Positions 42,087 to 50,061 of a stretch of 64,000 nucleotides of DNA are shown piece after piece. The stretch is from Pseudorhodoferax aquiterrae. Its GTDB lineage: Bacteria; Pseudomonadota; Gammaproteobacteria; Burkholderiales; Burkholderiaceae_C. The notes beneath the pieces were generated by a model. That model made no database searches and was not told the DNA's origin. It worked only from the letters and a program-made list of their open reading frames with translations. The position numbers and the translations under genes were made by a program. The DNA is taken from the NCBI RefSeq assembly GCF_014652235.1, contig NZ_BMYK01000027.1:16722-80721 (forward strand). Reading direction: 5' to 3'. Each line of letters starts with the position of its first letter. Position 1 is the stretch's first letter.

Positions 42087-42092
42087 CGGCGT

Positions 42093-42434
42093 TCAACGCC
42101 GCCAGCCGTCGCGGTGCCGGTGGCCATGCCTGTGGCCGTGCCGGTGCCCATGGAAATGCGGCGGCGGGCCATAGTAGATGGGTTGCGGCTGGTAGTAGAC
42201 CCGCGGCGGCGGCACGTAGTAGACGGGCGGCGGCTGGTAGTAGCGTGGCGCCGGCGCCACATAGACGGGCGGCGCCACATAGACCGGCGCATTGCCCACG
42301 ATCACCTGGGCCCCGGGCGCACCCACGCCGACCGACCACACCACGTCGCGCGCCTGCGCGCCCGTTGCCAGGGCCAGGCCGGCCATGCCGATGGCCGCAG
42401 CGGCGATCCAGCGGCCTGCTTGCTCGTTTGCCAT
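42093..42434 (-). CDS. Secreted Pro/Tyr-rich protein with His-Arg tail
   Basis: A 113-residue protein with a signal peptide (about 28 residues, ending GAQA), a mature start DVVWSVGVGAPGAQVIVG, repeats of the type PPxYYxPPP / VYVAP and a tail with HGHRHGHRHGHRHRDGW. Similar small proline-rich secreted proteins occur widely in Burkholderiales, with no known function. The tail could bind metal, which would fit the nearby Ni/Co genes, but that is speculation. It is only 6 bp from crcB, tail to tail. Confidence 0.75.
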   Translation of the reverse strand: MANEQAGRWIAAAAIGMAGLALATGAQARDVVWSVGVGAPGAQVIVGNAPVYVAPPVYVAPAPRYYQPPPVYYVPPPRVYYQPQPIYYGPPPHFHGHRHGHRHGHRHRDGWRR

Positions 42435-42611
42435 GTGCGTACTCCTTCGATTGCGTCGCCGCAGACTGCGGCCATGTGGCTATTGACGCACGAAGATGCA
42501 AATGGATGACGCAGCGCGCGTTAAACAGGTTACGGCGGGTAACGGATGCCGCGCCGGGCCGCGCAAAGCCTCGTCCTGAGCGATCTGCGCTCCGCTCCTA
42601 GAATCGGCCGC

Positions 42612-44429
42612 ATGAATTCCCCCGCGGCCGAGCCGACCGACCACAAACAAAGCAATTTCCTGCGCCAGATCATCGAGAACGACCTGGCCCAGGGCACCTA
42701 TGCCAGCCGCCATTGGGGCGGCAGCCCGGGCGATGCCGCCCACCATGCCCAGGGCCCGAGCGACCCGGCCCGCGTGCGCCTGCGCTTTCCGCCCGAGCCC
42801 AACGGCTACCTGCACGTGGGCCATGCCAAGAGCATCTGCCTGAACTTCGGCTTGGCGCGCGACTACGGCGGCGTCTGTCACCTGCGCTTCGACGACACCA
42901 ACCCCGAGAAGGAAGACCAGGAGTACGTCGCCAGCATCGTGGACAGCGTGCGCTGGCTGGGCTTCAACTGGGAGTCCGGCGGCACCGCCCACCTCTACCA
43001 GGCCAGCGACTACTTCGACTTCATGTACCGCGCGGCCGAGTACCTGGTCGGGGCCGGCCACGCCTACGTGGACGAGCAGACGCCCGAGGAAATGCGCGCC
43101 AACCGCGGCGATTTCGGCAAGCCCGGCGTGGACAGCCCGTTCCGCACGCGCACGCCGGCCGAGAACCTGGCCCGCTTCCGTGAGATGCGCGATGGCAAGC
43201 TCGCGGACGGCGCGGCCGTGCTGCGCGCCAAGATCGACATGGCCAGCCCCAACATCAACATGCGCGACCCGGCGATCTACCGCATCCGCCGCGCCACGCA
43301 CCACAACACGGGCGACCGCTGGTGCATCTACCCGATGTACACCTATGCGCACCCGATCGAGGACGCGCTGGAGCAGATCACGCACAGCATCTGCACGCTG
43401 GAGTTCGAAGACCAGCGGCCGTTCTACGACTGGCTGCTCGAGCGCCTGGCCGAAGGCGGCCTGCTGTCGGCCCCGCCGCCGCGGCAGTACGAGTTCGCGC
43501 GGCTGAACCTGACCTACGTGATCACCAGCAAGCGCAAGCTCGCCCAGCTCGTCAACGAGCAGCGCGTGAGCGGCTGGGACGACCCGCGCATGCCCACCAT
43601 CGTCGGCCTGCGCCGGCGCGGCTACACGGCCGAAGCCATCCAGCTGTTCGCCGAACGCATCGGCGTGACCAAGAGCGACAGCTGGATCGACTACAGCACG
43701 CTGGAAGGCGCGCTGCGCGACACGCTGGACGCCACGGCCAAGCGCGCCATGGCCGTGCTGGACCCGGTCAAGCTGGTCATCACCAACTGGGACGCGCTGC
43801 ACGGGGCCGGCACGCTGGACGCCTGCAGCGCGCCGCTCAACCCGCACGACCCCGCGCAGGGCCGGCGCCAGTTCCAGTTCGGTCGCGAACTGTGGATCGA
43901 GCGCACGGACTACGAGGAAACGCCGCCCAAGGGCTTCCACCGCCTGTACCCGCCGCAGACCGCGGCCGACGGCAGCACCAAGCCCGGCAACCGCGTGCGC
44001 CTGAAGTACGGCCATGTGGTGCAGTGCACGGGCGCCGTGCGCGATGCAGAGGGCCGCATCACCGAGGTGCATGCCGAGCTCGTGCCCGACACCAAGAGCG
44101 GCACCCCGGGCGCAGACGCAGTCAAGGTCAAGGGCGTGATCACCTGGGTCGGCGTGCACGACGCCGTGCCGGCCGAGGTGCGGCTGTACGAGCGCCTGTT
44201 CAACGACCCGCACCCGGACGCGGGCGGCAAGAACTTCCTGGACAGCCTGAATCCGGACAGCCTGCGCACCGTGCAGGCCTACCTGGAACCGTCCCTGGCC
44301 AGCGCCAGCGTGGACGACCGCTTCCAGTTCGAACGCCATGGCTACTTCGTGGCCGACCGGCGCGACCACCACCCCGACAAGCCGGTGTTCAACCGCACCA
44401 CGGGCCTGAAGGACAGCTGGGGCAAGTAG
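42612..44429 (+). CDS. glnS: Glutaminyl-tRNA synthetase
   Basis: A 605-residue class I synthetase. The HIGH-type motif is PPEPNGYLHVGHAKSI, the KMSKS-type motif VITSKRKLAQLV, and FDDTNPEKEDQEY marks GlnRS. The C-terminal anticodon beta-barrels are complete. It is slightly longer than E. coli GlnRS (554) owing to a central and a C-terminal insertion. The ATG at 42612 gives MNSPAAEPTDHKQSNF. A 177-bp divergent gap separates it from the secreted protein at 42434. Confidence 0.96.
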   Translation: MNSPAAEPTDHKQSNFLRQIIENDLAQGTYASRHWGGSPGDAAHHAQGPSDPARVRLRFPPEPNGYLHVGHAKSICLNFGLARDYGGVCHLRFDDTNPEKEDQEYVASIVDSVRWLGFNWESGGTAHLYQASDYFDFMYRAAEYLVGAGHAYVDEQTPEEMRANRGDFGKPGVDSPFRTRTPAENLARFREMRDGKLADGAAVLRAKIDMASPNINMRDPAIYRIRRATHHNTGDRWCIYPMYTYAHPIEDALEQITHSICTLEFEDQRPFYDWLLERLAEGGLLSAPPPRQYEFARLNLTYVITSKRKLAQLVNEQRVSGWDDPRMPTIVGLRRRGYTAEAIQLFAERIGVTKSDSWIDYSTLEGALRDTLDATAKRAMAVLDPVKLVITNWDALHGAGTLDACSAPLNPHDPAQGRRQFQFGRELWIERTDYEETPPKGFHRLYPPQTAADGSTKPGNRVRLKYGHVVQCTGAVRDAEGRITEVHAELVPDTKSGTPGADAVKVKGVITWVGVHDAVPAEVRLYERLFNDPHPDAGGKNFLDSLNPDSLRTVQAYLEPSLASASVDDRFQFERHGYFVADRRDHHPDKPVFNRTTGLKDSWGK

Positions 44430-44485
44430 GCCCCTCCGCCCCGCCCTACGCCGCATCACCGCCCGGCCCAGGGCTGCGATACTCG

Positions 44486-44510
44486 TAAGAGGAACAAGAA
44501 ATTCCTCTTA
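44486..44510 (+). promoter_or_regulatory. Inverted repeat at the head of the Ni/Co operon
   Basis: TAAGAGGAA (44486-44494) and TTCCTCTTA (44502-44510) are exact inverted copies with a 7-bp spacer, ending on the A of the first ATG of the operon. It could be an operator for a metal-sensing repressor, or an RNA hairpin that hides the AGAGGA ribosome site. Confidence 0.55.
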
Positions 44511-45007
44511 TGGGTACACCACGCATGGATTCGACCAGATGGCGTGGCGGCATGGCCGCCCGCGCCGCGGCCTGCGCGCTCGCTGCCTGGGCCTGCGCGG
44601 ACACGGCCTCATCGCATGCGCTGCGGCACGAGCTCCAGGTCGGCGAGGCCATCGTCGTCGCGCTGCGCTTCACCGACGGCGAGCCCTTCGCCTTCGAACG
44701 CTACGAACTGTTCCGCGGCGAGGGCAAGGAGCCCGTTCAGACCGGGCTCACCGACGGCGCGGGGCGCCTGGTGCTGCTGCCGGGCACCGGTGCCGCCGCC
44801 ATGGGCTGGCGGCTGCGCGCCTATGCGGCCGACGGCCACGGCATCGAGACCGCGCTGGCCATCCCGCAGCACGACGGCGTTCCCCCCGCGGCTGCCGAGC
44901 CGCCCGCGCCAGCGCTGCCCGACTGGGGGCGCGTGGTGGCGGGCGTGTGCCTGATCCTGGGCCTGGGCCTGCTCGGTCGGCGCCTGCTGCGCCGCCCACC
45001 GCGCTGA
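44510..45007 (+). CDS. Ni/Co ECF transporter accessory protein (CbiL/NikL-like)
   Basis: A 165-residue protein with an N-terminal signal/anchor, a beta-rich periplasmic domain starting near HALRHELQVGEAIVV, a hydrophobic C-terminal helix (about 140-158) and an Arg-rich tail. Size, topology and position directly before cbiM fit the additional components (NikL, CbiL or a CbiN substitute) of nickel/cobalt ECF importers. An alternative start is the ATG at 44525. Its stop overlaps the cbiM start (TGATG). Confidence 0.65.
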   Translation: MGTPRMDSTRWRGGMAARAAACALAAWACADTASSHALRHELQVGEAIVVALRFTDGEPFAFERYELFRGEGKEPVQTGLTDGAGRLVLLPGTGAAAMGWRLRAYAADGHGIETALAIPQHDGVPPAAAEPPAPALPDWGRVVAGVCLILGLGLLGRRLLRRPPR

Positions 45008-45651
45008 TGCACATCCCCGACGGTTTCCTGTCGCCCCAGACCTACCTGCCGGCCTATGCGGTGGCGGCCGTGGCCTGGTGGGCGGCCGGCCGCGGCCTGC
45101 GCGCGCGGCTGGACGAGCACCTGGTGCCGCGCCTGGCTGCGCTCACGGCCCTGGTCTACGCCATGGGCCTGGTGATGCTGCCCCTGCCCGGCGGCACCTC
45201 GGTCCATGCCGTCGGCGTGGCCCTGCTGGCCCTGCTGTTCGGGGCGCGGCTGGCCTTTCTGGGCTACAGCCTGGTGCTGCTGCTGCAGTCCCTGCTGTTC
45301 GGTGCCGGCGGCATCACGGCCCTGCCCGTCAACGCCCTGGCCATCGGCGGCGCAGGGGCACTGGTCGCGGTCGGCGTGTTCCGCGCGCTGCGCGCCTGGC
45401 ACGAGGACGCCGCCGTGCTGCTGGCCACTTGGTGCGCCGTCATGGTCCCGGCCGCGCTGGTGGGGCTGGTCCTGGGCCTGCAGCCCTGGCTGGCGCAGCG
45501 CGCCGACGGCACGCCCCTGTTCTTCCCGTTCGGGCCGGCCGTGGTGCTGCCGGCCATCCTCGCGCCGCACGCCCTGCTGGGGCTGGCCGAGGGCGCGTTG
45601 ACGGTGCTGGTCTGGCGCGCCGCCCGAGCGCGGCGCTGGCAGTTCACATGA
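45007..45651 (+). CDS. cbiM: Energy-coupling factor Ni/Co transporter S component
   Basis: A 214-residue membrane protein beginning MHIPDGFLSP. In the CbiM/NikM family the N-terminal amino group and His2 coordinate the metal, so the start at 45007 is functionally fixed. Further features are SVHAVGVALLALLFG and the C-terminal LAPHALLGLAEGALT. No cobalamin riboswitch lies upstream, so nickel is at least as likely as cobalt. Confidence 0.92.
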   Translation: MHIPDGFLSPQTYLPAYAVAAVAWWAAGRGLRARLDEHLVPRLAALTALVYAMGLVMLPLPGGTSVHAVGVALLALLFGARLAFLGYSLVLLLQSLLFGAGGITALPVNALAIGGAGALVAVGVFRALRAWHEDAAVLLATWCAVMVPAALVGLVLGLQPWLAQRADGTPLFFPFGPAVVLPAILAPHALLGLAEGALTVLVWRAARARRWQFT

Positions 45652-46208
45652 CCCCGGCGCGCTGGTTCGCCGCCTATCTGCTGGCCGTGCTGGGCGCAGG
45701 CATGGTGCACGACGCGCGCACGCTGGCGGCCGGCCTGCTGCTGGCGCTGTGGCTGGCCGGCCCGCGGCGCTGGCCCTTGCTGCGCCGCAGCCTGCTGGCG
45801 GTGCTGGCCTTCAACCTGGCCGTGAGCAGCGGCCTGCTGCTGCAGGCACTGCTGCAAGGCCGTCCGCTGGCGCCACTGGCCGAGCCGCTGCTGGTGATGA
45901 ACCTGCGCGTGCTGCTGCTGGTGCTGCTCGGCTTCGCCTTCGTGGCGCGGGTCAACGTGCTGCAGGCGCTGGCCTTCGCGCCCACGCTGCAGTTCCTGGC
46001 CACGCTGGCGGCCGGCCAGGCCCAGGTCTTCGCCCGCCTCGTGCGCGCCCACGGCCTGGCCTTTCGCAGCCGCACGGCAGGCAACGGCGGCCTGCGCGCC
46101 CGGGCCCAGCACGGCGCGGCCACGGCCGGCCACCTGCTGGACCAGGCCGTGGCCGGCGCCCAGGCCTCGGCCATGGCGGTGCGCGCGCGCGGCGGTTTCG
46201 ATGATTGA
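45648..46208 (+). CDS. cbiQ: Energy-coupling factor transporter T component
   Basis: A 186-residue membrane protein with several N-terminal helices and a cytoplasmic coupling region (FARLVRAHGLAFRSR, ARAQHGAATAGHLLDQAVAGA, AVRARGGF). It is a short CbiQ (family about 220-260), probably with one helix fewer. It overlaps cbiM by 4 bp and cbiO by 8 bp. It links the S component to the ATPase. Confidence 0.85.
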   Translation: MTPARWFAAYLLAVLGAGMVHDARTLAAGLLLALWLAGPRRWPLLRRSLLAVLAFNLAVSSGLLLQALLQGRPLAPLAEPLLVMNLRVLLLVLLGFAFVARVNVLQALAFAPTLQFLATLAAGQAQVFARLVRAHGLAFRSRTAGNGGLRARAQHGAATAGHLLDQAVAGAQASAMAVRARGGFDD

Positions 46209-46911
46209 GCTGGAGGGCGTGGCCTTCGGCTGGCCCGACGCACCGCCCCTCTGGTCGGGCCTGTCGCTGCGCATCGCCGCGGGCGAGAAGCTCGTGCTGC
46301 TGGGCGCCAACGGCGGTGGCAAGTCCACGCTGCTGCAGCTGCTCGACGCACTGGTCTTCCCCCGCGCGGGCAGCTACCGCTACGCGGGCGAGACCGTGAC
46401 GCCGGCGCGCGCACGCCGCACCGATTGGGCCCGGCGCTTCCGCCGCGAAGTGGGCCTGCTGTTCCAGCATCCCGAGACCATGCTCTTCAACCCCACGGTG
46501 CGCGACGAGATCGGCTACGGCCCACGCCGCCTGGGGCTGGCCGATGCCGAAGCGCGCATCGCCGACTGGGCGGCCAGGCTGCGCATCGCCCACCTGCTGG
46601 ACAAACCGCCCTTCCTGCTCTCGGGCGGCGAGAAGCAACGCCTGGCGCTGGCCTGCGTGCTCGTCATGGAGCCGCGCCTGCTGCTGCTGGACGAGCCGCT
46701 GGCCCACCTGGATCCGCGCACGGCGCGCTGGCTGCTTGACTGGCTGGCGCAGAGCCCGGCCACCGTGATCACGAGCACGCACCAGCTGGCCAGCGCACCG
46801 CAGCTGGGCCGGCGCGCGCTGGTGCTGGCCGGTGGCGGGCTGGCTTACGACGGGCCGCTGGATGAGGCACTGGCAGACACCGCCCTGCTGGCACGCGCCG
46901 ACCTCGCCTGA
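46201..46911 (+). CDS. cbiO: Energy-coupling factor transporter ATP-binding component
   Basis: A 236-residue ABC ATPase with Walker A GANGGGKST (35-43), Q-loop LLFQHPETMLF, signature LLSGGEKQRLALA, Walker B LLLLDEPLAHLDP and H-loop ITSTHQL. A single ATPase gene implies a homodimer, as in CbiMNQO. It overlaps cbiQ by 8 bp. Confidence 0.94.
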   Translation: MIELEGVAFGWPDAPPLWSGLSLRIAAGEKLVLLGANGGGKSTLLQLLDALVFPRAGSYRYAGETVTPARARRTDWARRFRREVGLLFQHPETMLFNPTVRDEIGYGPRRLGLADAEARIADWAARLRIAHLLDKPPFLLSGGEKQRLALACVLVMEPRLLLLDEPLAHLDPRTARWLLDWLAQSPATVITSTHQLASAPQLGRRALVLAGGGLAYDGPLDEALADTALLARADLA

Positions 46912-46946
46912 ACTGCTGTCATCGGCATTTCACACGGCCGCGAACA

Positions 46947-47537
46947 ATGGCAGCTTCCGTGCGCTTTGGCGCCGGAGCCCCTGCCGTGACGCCACCACGC
47001 CTCTTCCTGCAACTGCCCGCGGCCCTGCGCCAGGCCGTGGTCACCCTGCTGCTGGTGACCGTGCCGCTGTACGGCCTGGGCAGCGCGCTGGTGCGCATCC
47101 TCGGCCCCGACCACCGGCACGAAGCCCAGGCCGACATCGCTCCGGGCGGCGGCTGGGCCGCGCTGGTCGGCCGCCAGCTGCAAGCCCTGGTCGGCCCGCA
47201 GACCGCACGGCTGATCGACACCCTGCGCCTGCAGGCCAAACTGCGGCCCGGTGCAAGCGGCCATGCCCACGGCGCGGGCGCACACCCCCATCACCACGGC
47301 CTGTTCGAGCGCCACCACCACGGGCCGGACCACGCCGGCGTGGTGACCGTCGGCGCGCGGGACGATGGCCAGGGCGCTGCCCATGCCGCGGCCGGCGGCA
47401 TGGCGATGCCGCTCGCGCTCGCCGCCGAACTGCGCATCCCGCTGCCGGCCGTCCGCGCTCTGCACTGGCCGCCGCAGGCCGCCGTGCACTGGCGCAGCCA
47501 TGTGCCGGCCCCATCCGAACGGCCTCCACGCGGCTAG
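46947..47537 (+). CDS. His-rich membrane-anchored hypothetical protein
   Basis: A 196-residue protein with one hydrophobic segment (about 27-50) and a soluble part containing dense histidine clusters (GHAHGAGAHPHHHG, ERHHHGPDHAG, residues about 103-130). I do not recognise a family. No ribosome site is obvious. Its position 35 bp after cbiO and the His clusters suggest metal buffering or delivery next to the importer. The 198 bp that follow are GC-rich and without a recognisable gene. Confidence 0.5.
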   Translation: MAASVRFGAGAPAVTPPRLFLQLPAALRQAVVTLLLVTVPLYGLGSALVRILGPDHRHEAQADIAPGGGWAALVGRQLQALVGPQTARLIDTLRLQAKLRPGASGHAHGAGAHPHHHGLFERHHHGPDHAGVVTVGARDDGQGAAHAAAGGMAMPLALAAELRIPLPAVRALHWPPQAAVHWRSHVPAPSERPPRG

Positions 47538-47735
47538 CTCCTGCAGCCCGCCCGGCGCGGGCCCCGACGGCGAAGCGTCCTTGCGTCCGGCCACGGCGCA
47601 CGGCACGGCGCGCCGTCGCCTTGCCAGCGGCCCGCGCGCCGCCGCCACCCGTTTGCGGCGCGCGCCCGGCCTCCCGTCAGCCAGCACCGTCCCGTGGGCG
47701 CGCGCGTCCGCTGGACGGGGCACGCAGGATCTGCC

Positions 47736-48689
47736 ATGACGCACACCACCGAACACGACCTCGCCGAGGCCGGGCGCAGGCTCGGCCACGACATCCACAC
47801 CCGCACCCGCTGGGAGCGCCAGAGCGGCTGGCCGCAGCCCGTGCGCGAAGGCCTGGACGCCGCGGCCCACGCGCGCCTGGCCCGCGGCACGCCCGACCGC
47901 TTCGTGCGCAAATGGCTGCAGCTGCGCCTGAACGCCTGGCGCCGTGGCCGCATCGTGGACGACGAAGTCACGCCCGCGCTGCTGCGCGCGCTCGACATCA
48001 CGCACTGCCCGGTCACGCGCGCCGAACTGACCCACGGCGAGCGGCTGGACACCGACTGGTCCATCGACCGGCTCAACAACGACGCCGCCTACGCCGCCGG
48101 CAACCTGGCGGTGATGAGCGTGCGGGCCAACCGCGCCAAGGGCGCGCGCAGCTTCGACGAGGTGCTGGCGCTGGCCGGCCTGCCGCATGCCACGGCCGGC
48201 CTGGCGCCGCACGAATGGCTGCGCCTGGCCACGCTGATGCTGGGCCCGGCCTTCGCCACGCGCCACGGCGCCGCGCCCGCACTGCCCCTGTGCGCACCGC
48301 TGCCCTGCCGCTCCACGCGGCTCGCGCTGCAGCAGATCCAGCGGCTGCTGACGCTGCAGTCCCGGCGCCCGGACGGCAAGAACCGGCTGGTGCGCGACTT
48401 CCGCCCCGCCTGCCGCACCGAGCGCGCGGTGCTGCGCCTGCGCACGCTGGCCGACGCCGTGCACGAAGGCCTCAAGCGGCTGCCGGCCGAGGCCGAATGC
48501 TGGGACGTCTGGCTGCAGCCCGGCCTGATGCCGGCCCTGCAGGCCTGGCGCGACACGCTCGACGCCCCCGGCTGGGCCTGTGCGGCGCGCATCGCCGGCC
48601 AGCTGGCCGGCGCACGGCGCGAAACGGCGCAGCGGCTGCAGGCCTGGCGTCTGCCGAGCCGCGGCTACCACCCGCTGGCCATGCGCTGA
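47736..48689 (+). CDS. HNH-nuclease-like protein
   Basis: A 317-residue soluble protein. Residues about 88-137 carry CPVTRAELTHG, WSIDRLNNDAAYAAGN and SVRANRAKG, which fit the HNH/His-Me finger pattern of phage-type nucleases (SlDRidp-GY--GN---iS--aN--K). The usual second zinc cysteine pair is incomplete. The rest is Ala/Arg/Leu-rich helices without a family I recognise. The ATG at 47736 follows a weak ribosome site. It sits between metal-uptake genes on the same strand, an unusual place for a nuclease. Confidence 0.6.
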   Translation: MTHTTEHDLAEAGRRLGHDIHTRTRWERQSGWPQPVREGLDAAAHARLARGTPDRFVRKWLQLRLNAWRRGRIVDDEVTPALLRALDITHCPVTRAELTHGERLDTDWSIDRLNNDAAYAAGNLAVMSVRANRAKGARSFDEVLALAGLPHATAGLAPHEWLRLATLMLGPAFATRHGAAPALPLCAPLPCRSTRLALQQIQRLLTLQSRRPDGKNRLVRDFRPACRTERAVLRLRTLADAVHEGLKRLPAEAECWDVWLQPGLMPALQAWRDTLDAPGWACAARIAGQLAGARRETAQRLQAWRLPSRGYHPLAMR

Positions 48690-48770
48690 ACCGTGGGAGG
48701 GCGTGGCCGGGCGTCAACGCCCTGTCACGCACCGTGCCTAGAGTTGTCCGCTTCCGTCTTGCCAACCACC

Positions 48771-49370
48771 ATGCCTGCTTCCGCCCGTACCGTCCTGCGC
48801 ATCCTCGCCTGCCTGCTGCTGCCGCTGATCGCGCTGCCCGCCCTGGCCCATTCGACCGAACACCTGGGCGGCGGCTTCGCCGCCGGCTTCATGCACCCGC
48901 TGCTGGGCCCGGACCATGTGGTCGCGATGGTCGCCGTGGGCCTGTGGGGCGCGTTCCTGGGCGCGCCGGCGCTGTGGGTGCTGCCCGTGGTGTTTCCGCT
49001 CGTGATGGCCATGGGTGGCGTGCTCGGCGTGCTGGGCATTCCCGTGCCCGGCGTGGAGCTCGGCATCGCGCTGTCGGCCGTGCTGCTGGGCGGCATGGTG
49101 GCCTTCGCCGTGCGCCCGCCGCTGTGGGTCGCCGGCCTGCTGGTGGCCGTGTTCGCGGTGTTCCACGGCCATGCCCACGGCACGGAGCTGCCGCACGAGA
49201 GCAGCCCGCTGGTCTACAGCCTGGGCTTCGTCATCGCCACCGGTCTGCTGCACCTGGCCGGCATCGGCTTCGGCGCCCTCGTGCGGTCGCCGGCCGGCCG
49301 TGTCGCCGTGCGCGCCGCGGGTGGTGCGATCTCGGTGGTCGGCCTGTTCTTCCTGCAAGGCGCCATGTGA
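48771..49370 (+). CDS. HupE/UreJ family nickel permease
   Basis: A 199-residue membrane protein: a signal peptide ending LPALA, mature HSTEHLG, and the family motif FAAGFMHPLLGPDHVVAMVAVGLWG. A second His-rich motif (FAVFHGHAHGTELPHE) lies in the middle. HupE/UreJ proteins carry nickel or cobalt for hydrogenase and urease. GTGA overlap couples it to the second HupE-like gene. Confidence 0.9.
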   Translation: MPASARTVLRILACLLLPLIALPALAHSTEHLGGGFAAGFMHPLLGPDHVVAMVAVGLWGAFLGAPALWVLPVVFPLVMAMGGVLGVLGIPVPGVELGIALSAVLLGGMVAFAVRPPLWVAGLLVAVFAVFHGHAHGTELPHESSPLVYSLGFVIATGLLHLAGIGFGALVRSPAGRVAVRAAGGAISVVGLFFLQGAM

Positions 49371-49972
49371 GCTGGTGCCGCATGGCGCGGCGCGTCGGTG
49401 CGGCCGCCGCTGCCGGCTCGGCCGGCGCCGCCTGGGCGCACGGCGAGATCAAGGGCGTGGGCGCGTTCTACAGCGGCGTGCTGCACCCCTTCATGAGCCC
49501 GGCCCACCTGATCGCGCTGCTCGCCCTGGGCCTGCTGTTCGGCCAGCGCGGCCTGGGGGCCAGCCGCCCGGCCATGGGCGCGCTGGCGGCAGCGCTGGTG
49601 CCGGGCCTGTGTCTGAGCCTGCGGCTGCAGGGCCTGCCCGAGCCCGATCCCTGGCTGCTGGCCCTGGGCACCGTGCTGGGCCTGGGCGTGGTGCTGGCGC
49701 GCCCCTGGCCCACCTGGGCGCTGGTGCCGCTGGCGGCCCTGGCCGGCCTGGCCGTGGGCCTGGGCTCCGCGCCCGACGGCATGGCGCCTGCGCAACGCGC
49801 GGCCGCGCTGGCCGGCACCTTCGTCGGCGCCACGCTGTGCACGGCCTGCCTCGCCGGTGCCGTGCATCCGCTGCACAAGCCCTGGGCCCGCGTGGGCGTG
49901 CGCGTGCTGGCCTCCTGGCTCAGCGCCAGCGCGCTGCTGGTGCTGACGCTGGGCATCGCCCGTCCGGCTTGA
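49367..49972 (+). CDS. Second HupE/UreJ-like membrane protein
   Basis: A 201-residue protein starting at GTG 49367 (4-bp overlap) or ATG 49382. It has a signal region, then AHGEIKGVGAFYSGVLHPFMSPAHLIALLALGLL, which keeps the pattern GxxHPxxxPxHL of HupE, and about six helices. It diverges more than the first copy. Two HupE-type genes in tandem suggest a heteromeric or dual-specificity permease. Confidence 0.75.
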   Translation: MSWCRMARRVGAAAAAGSAGAAWAHGEIKGVGAFYSGVLHPFMSPAHLIALLALGLLFGQRGLGASRPAMGALAAALVPGLCLSLRLQGLPEPDPWLLALGTVLGLGVVLARPWPTWALVPLAALAGLAVGLGSAPDGMAPAQRAAALAGTFVGATLCTACLAGAVHPLHKPWARVGVRVLASWLSASALLVLTLGIARPA

Positions 49973-50061
49973 GCCGGCCGTCCGGCCGCTGTCATATCCG
50001 CGTCGAAGGCCTGCGTTACAAACGCGTGTAGGAAAATTCTCAGATTCTTCTCACATCATCC

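Noticed and set aside
42110..42300. CRISPR-like array
   Set aside because: The repeats are short, imperfect and in frame, encoding Pro/Tyr and His/Arg repeats of a secreted protein.
44430..44509. Cobalamin riboswitch before the cbi genes
   Set aside because: Only 80 bp are available and no B12-box-like sequence is seen; the inverted repeat there is a different element.
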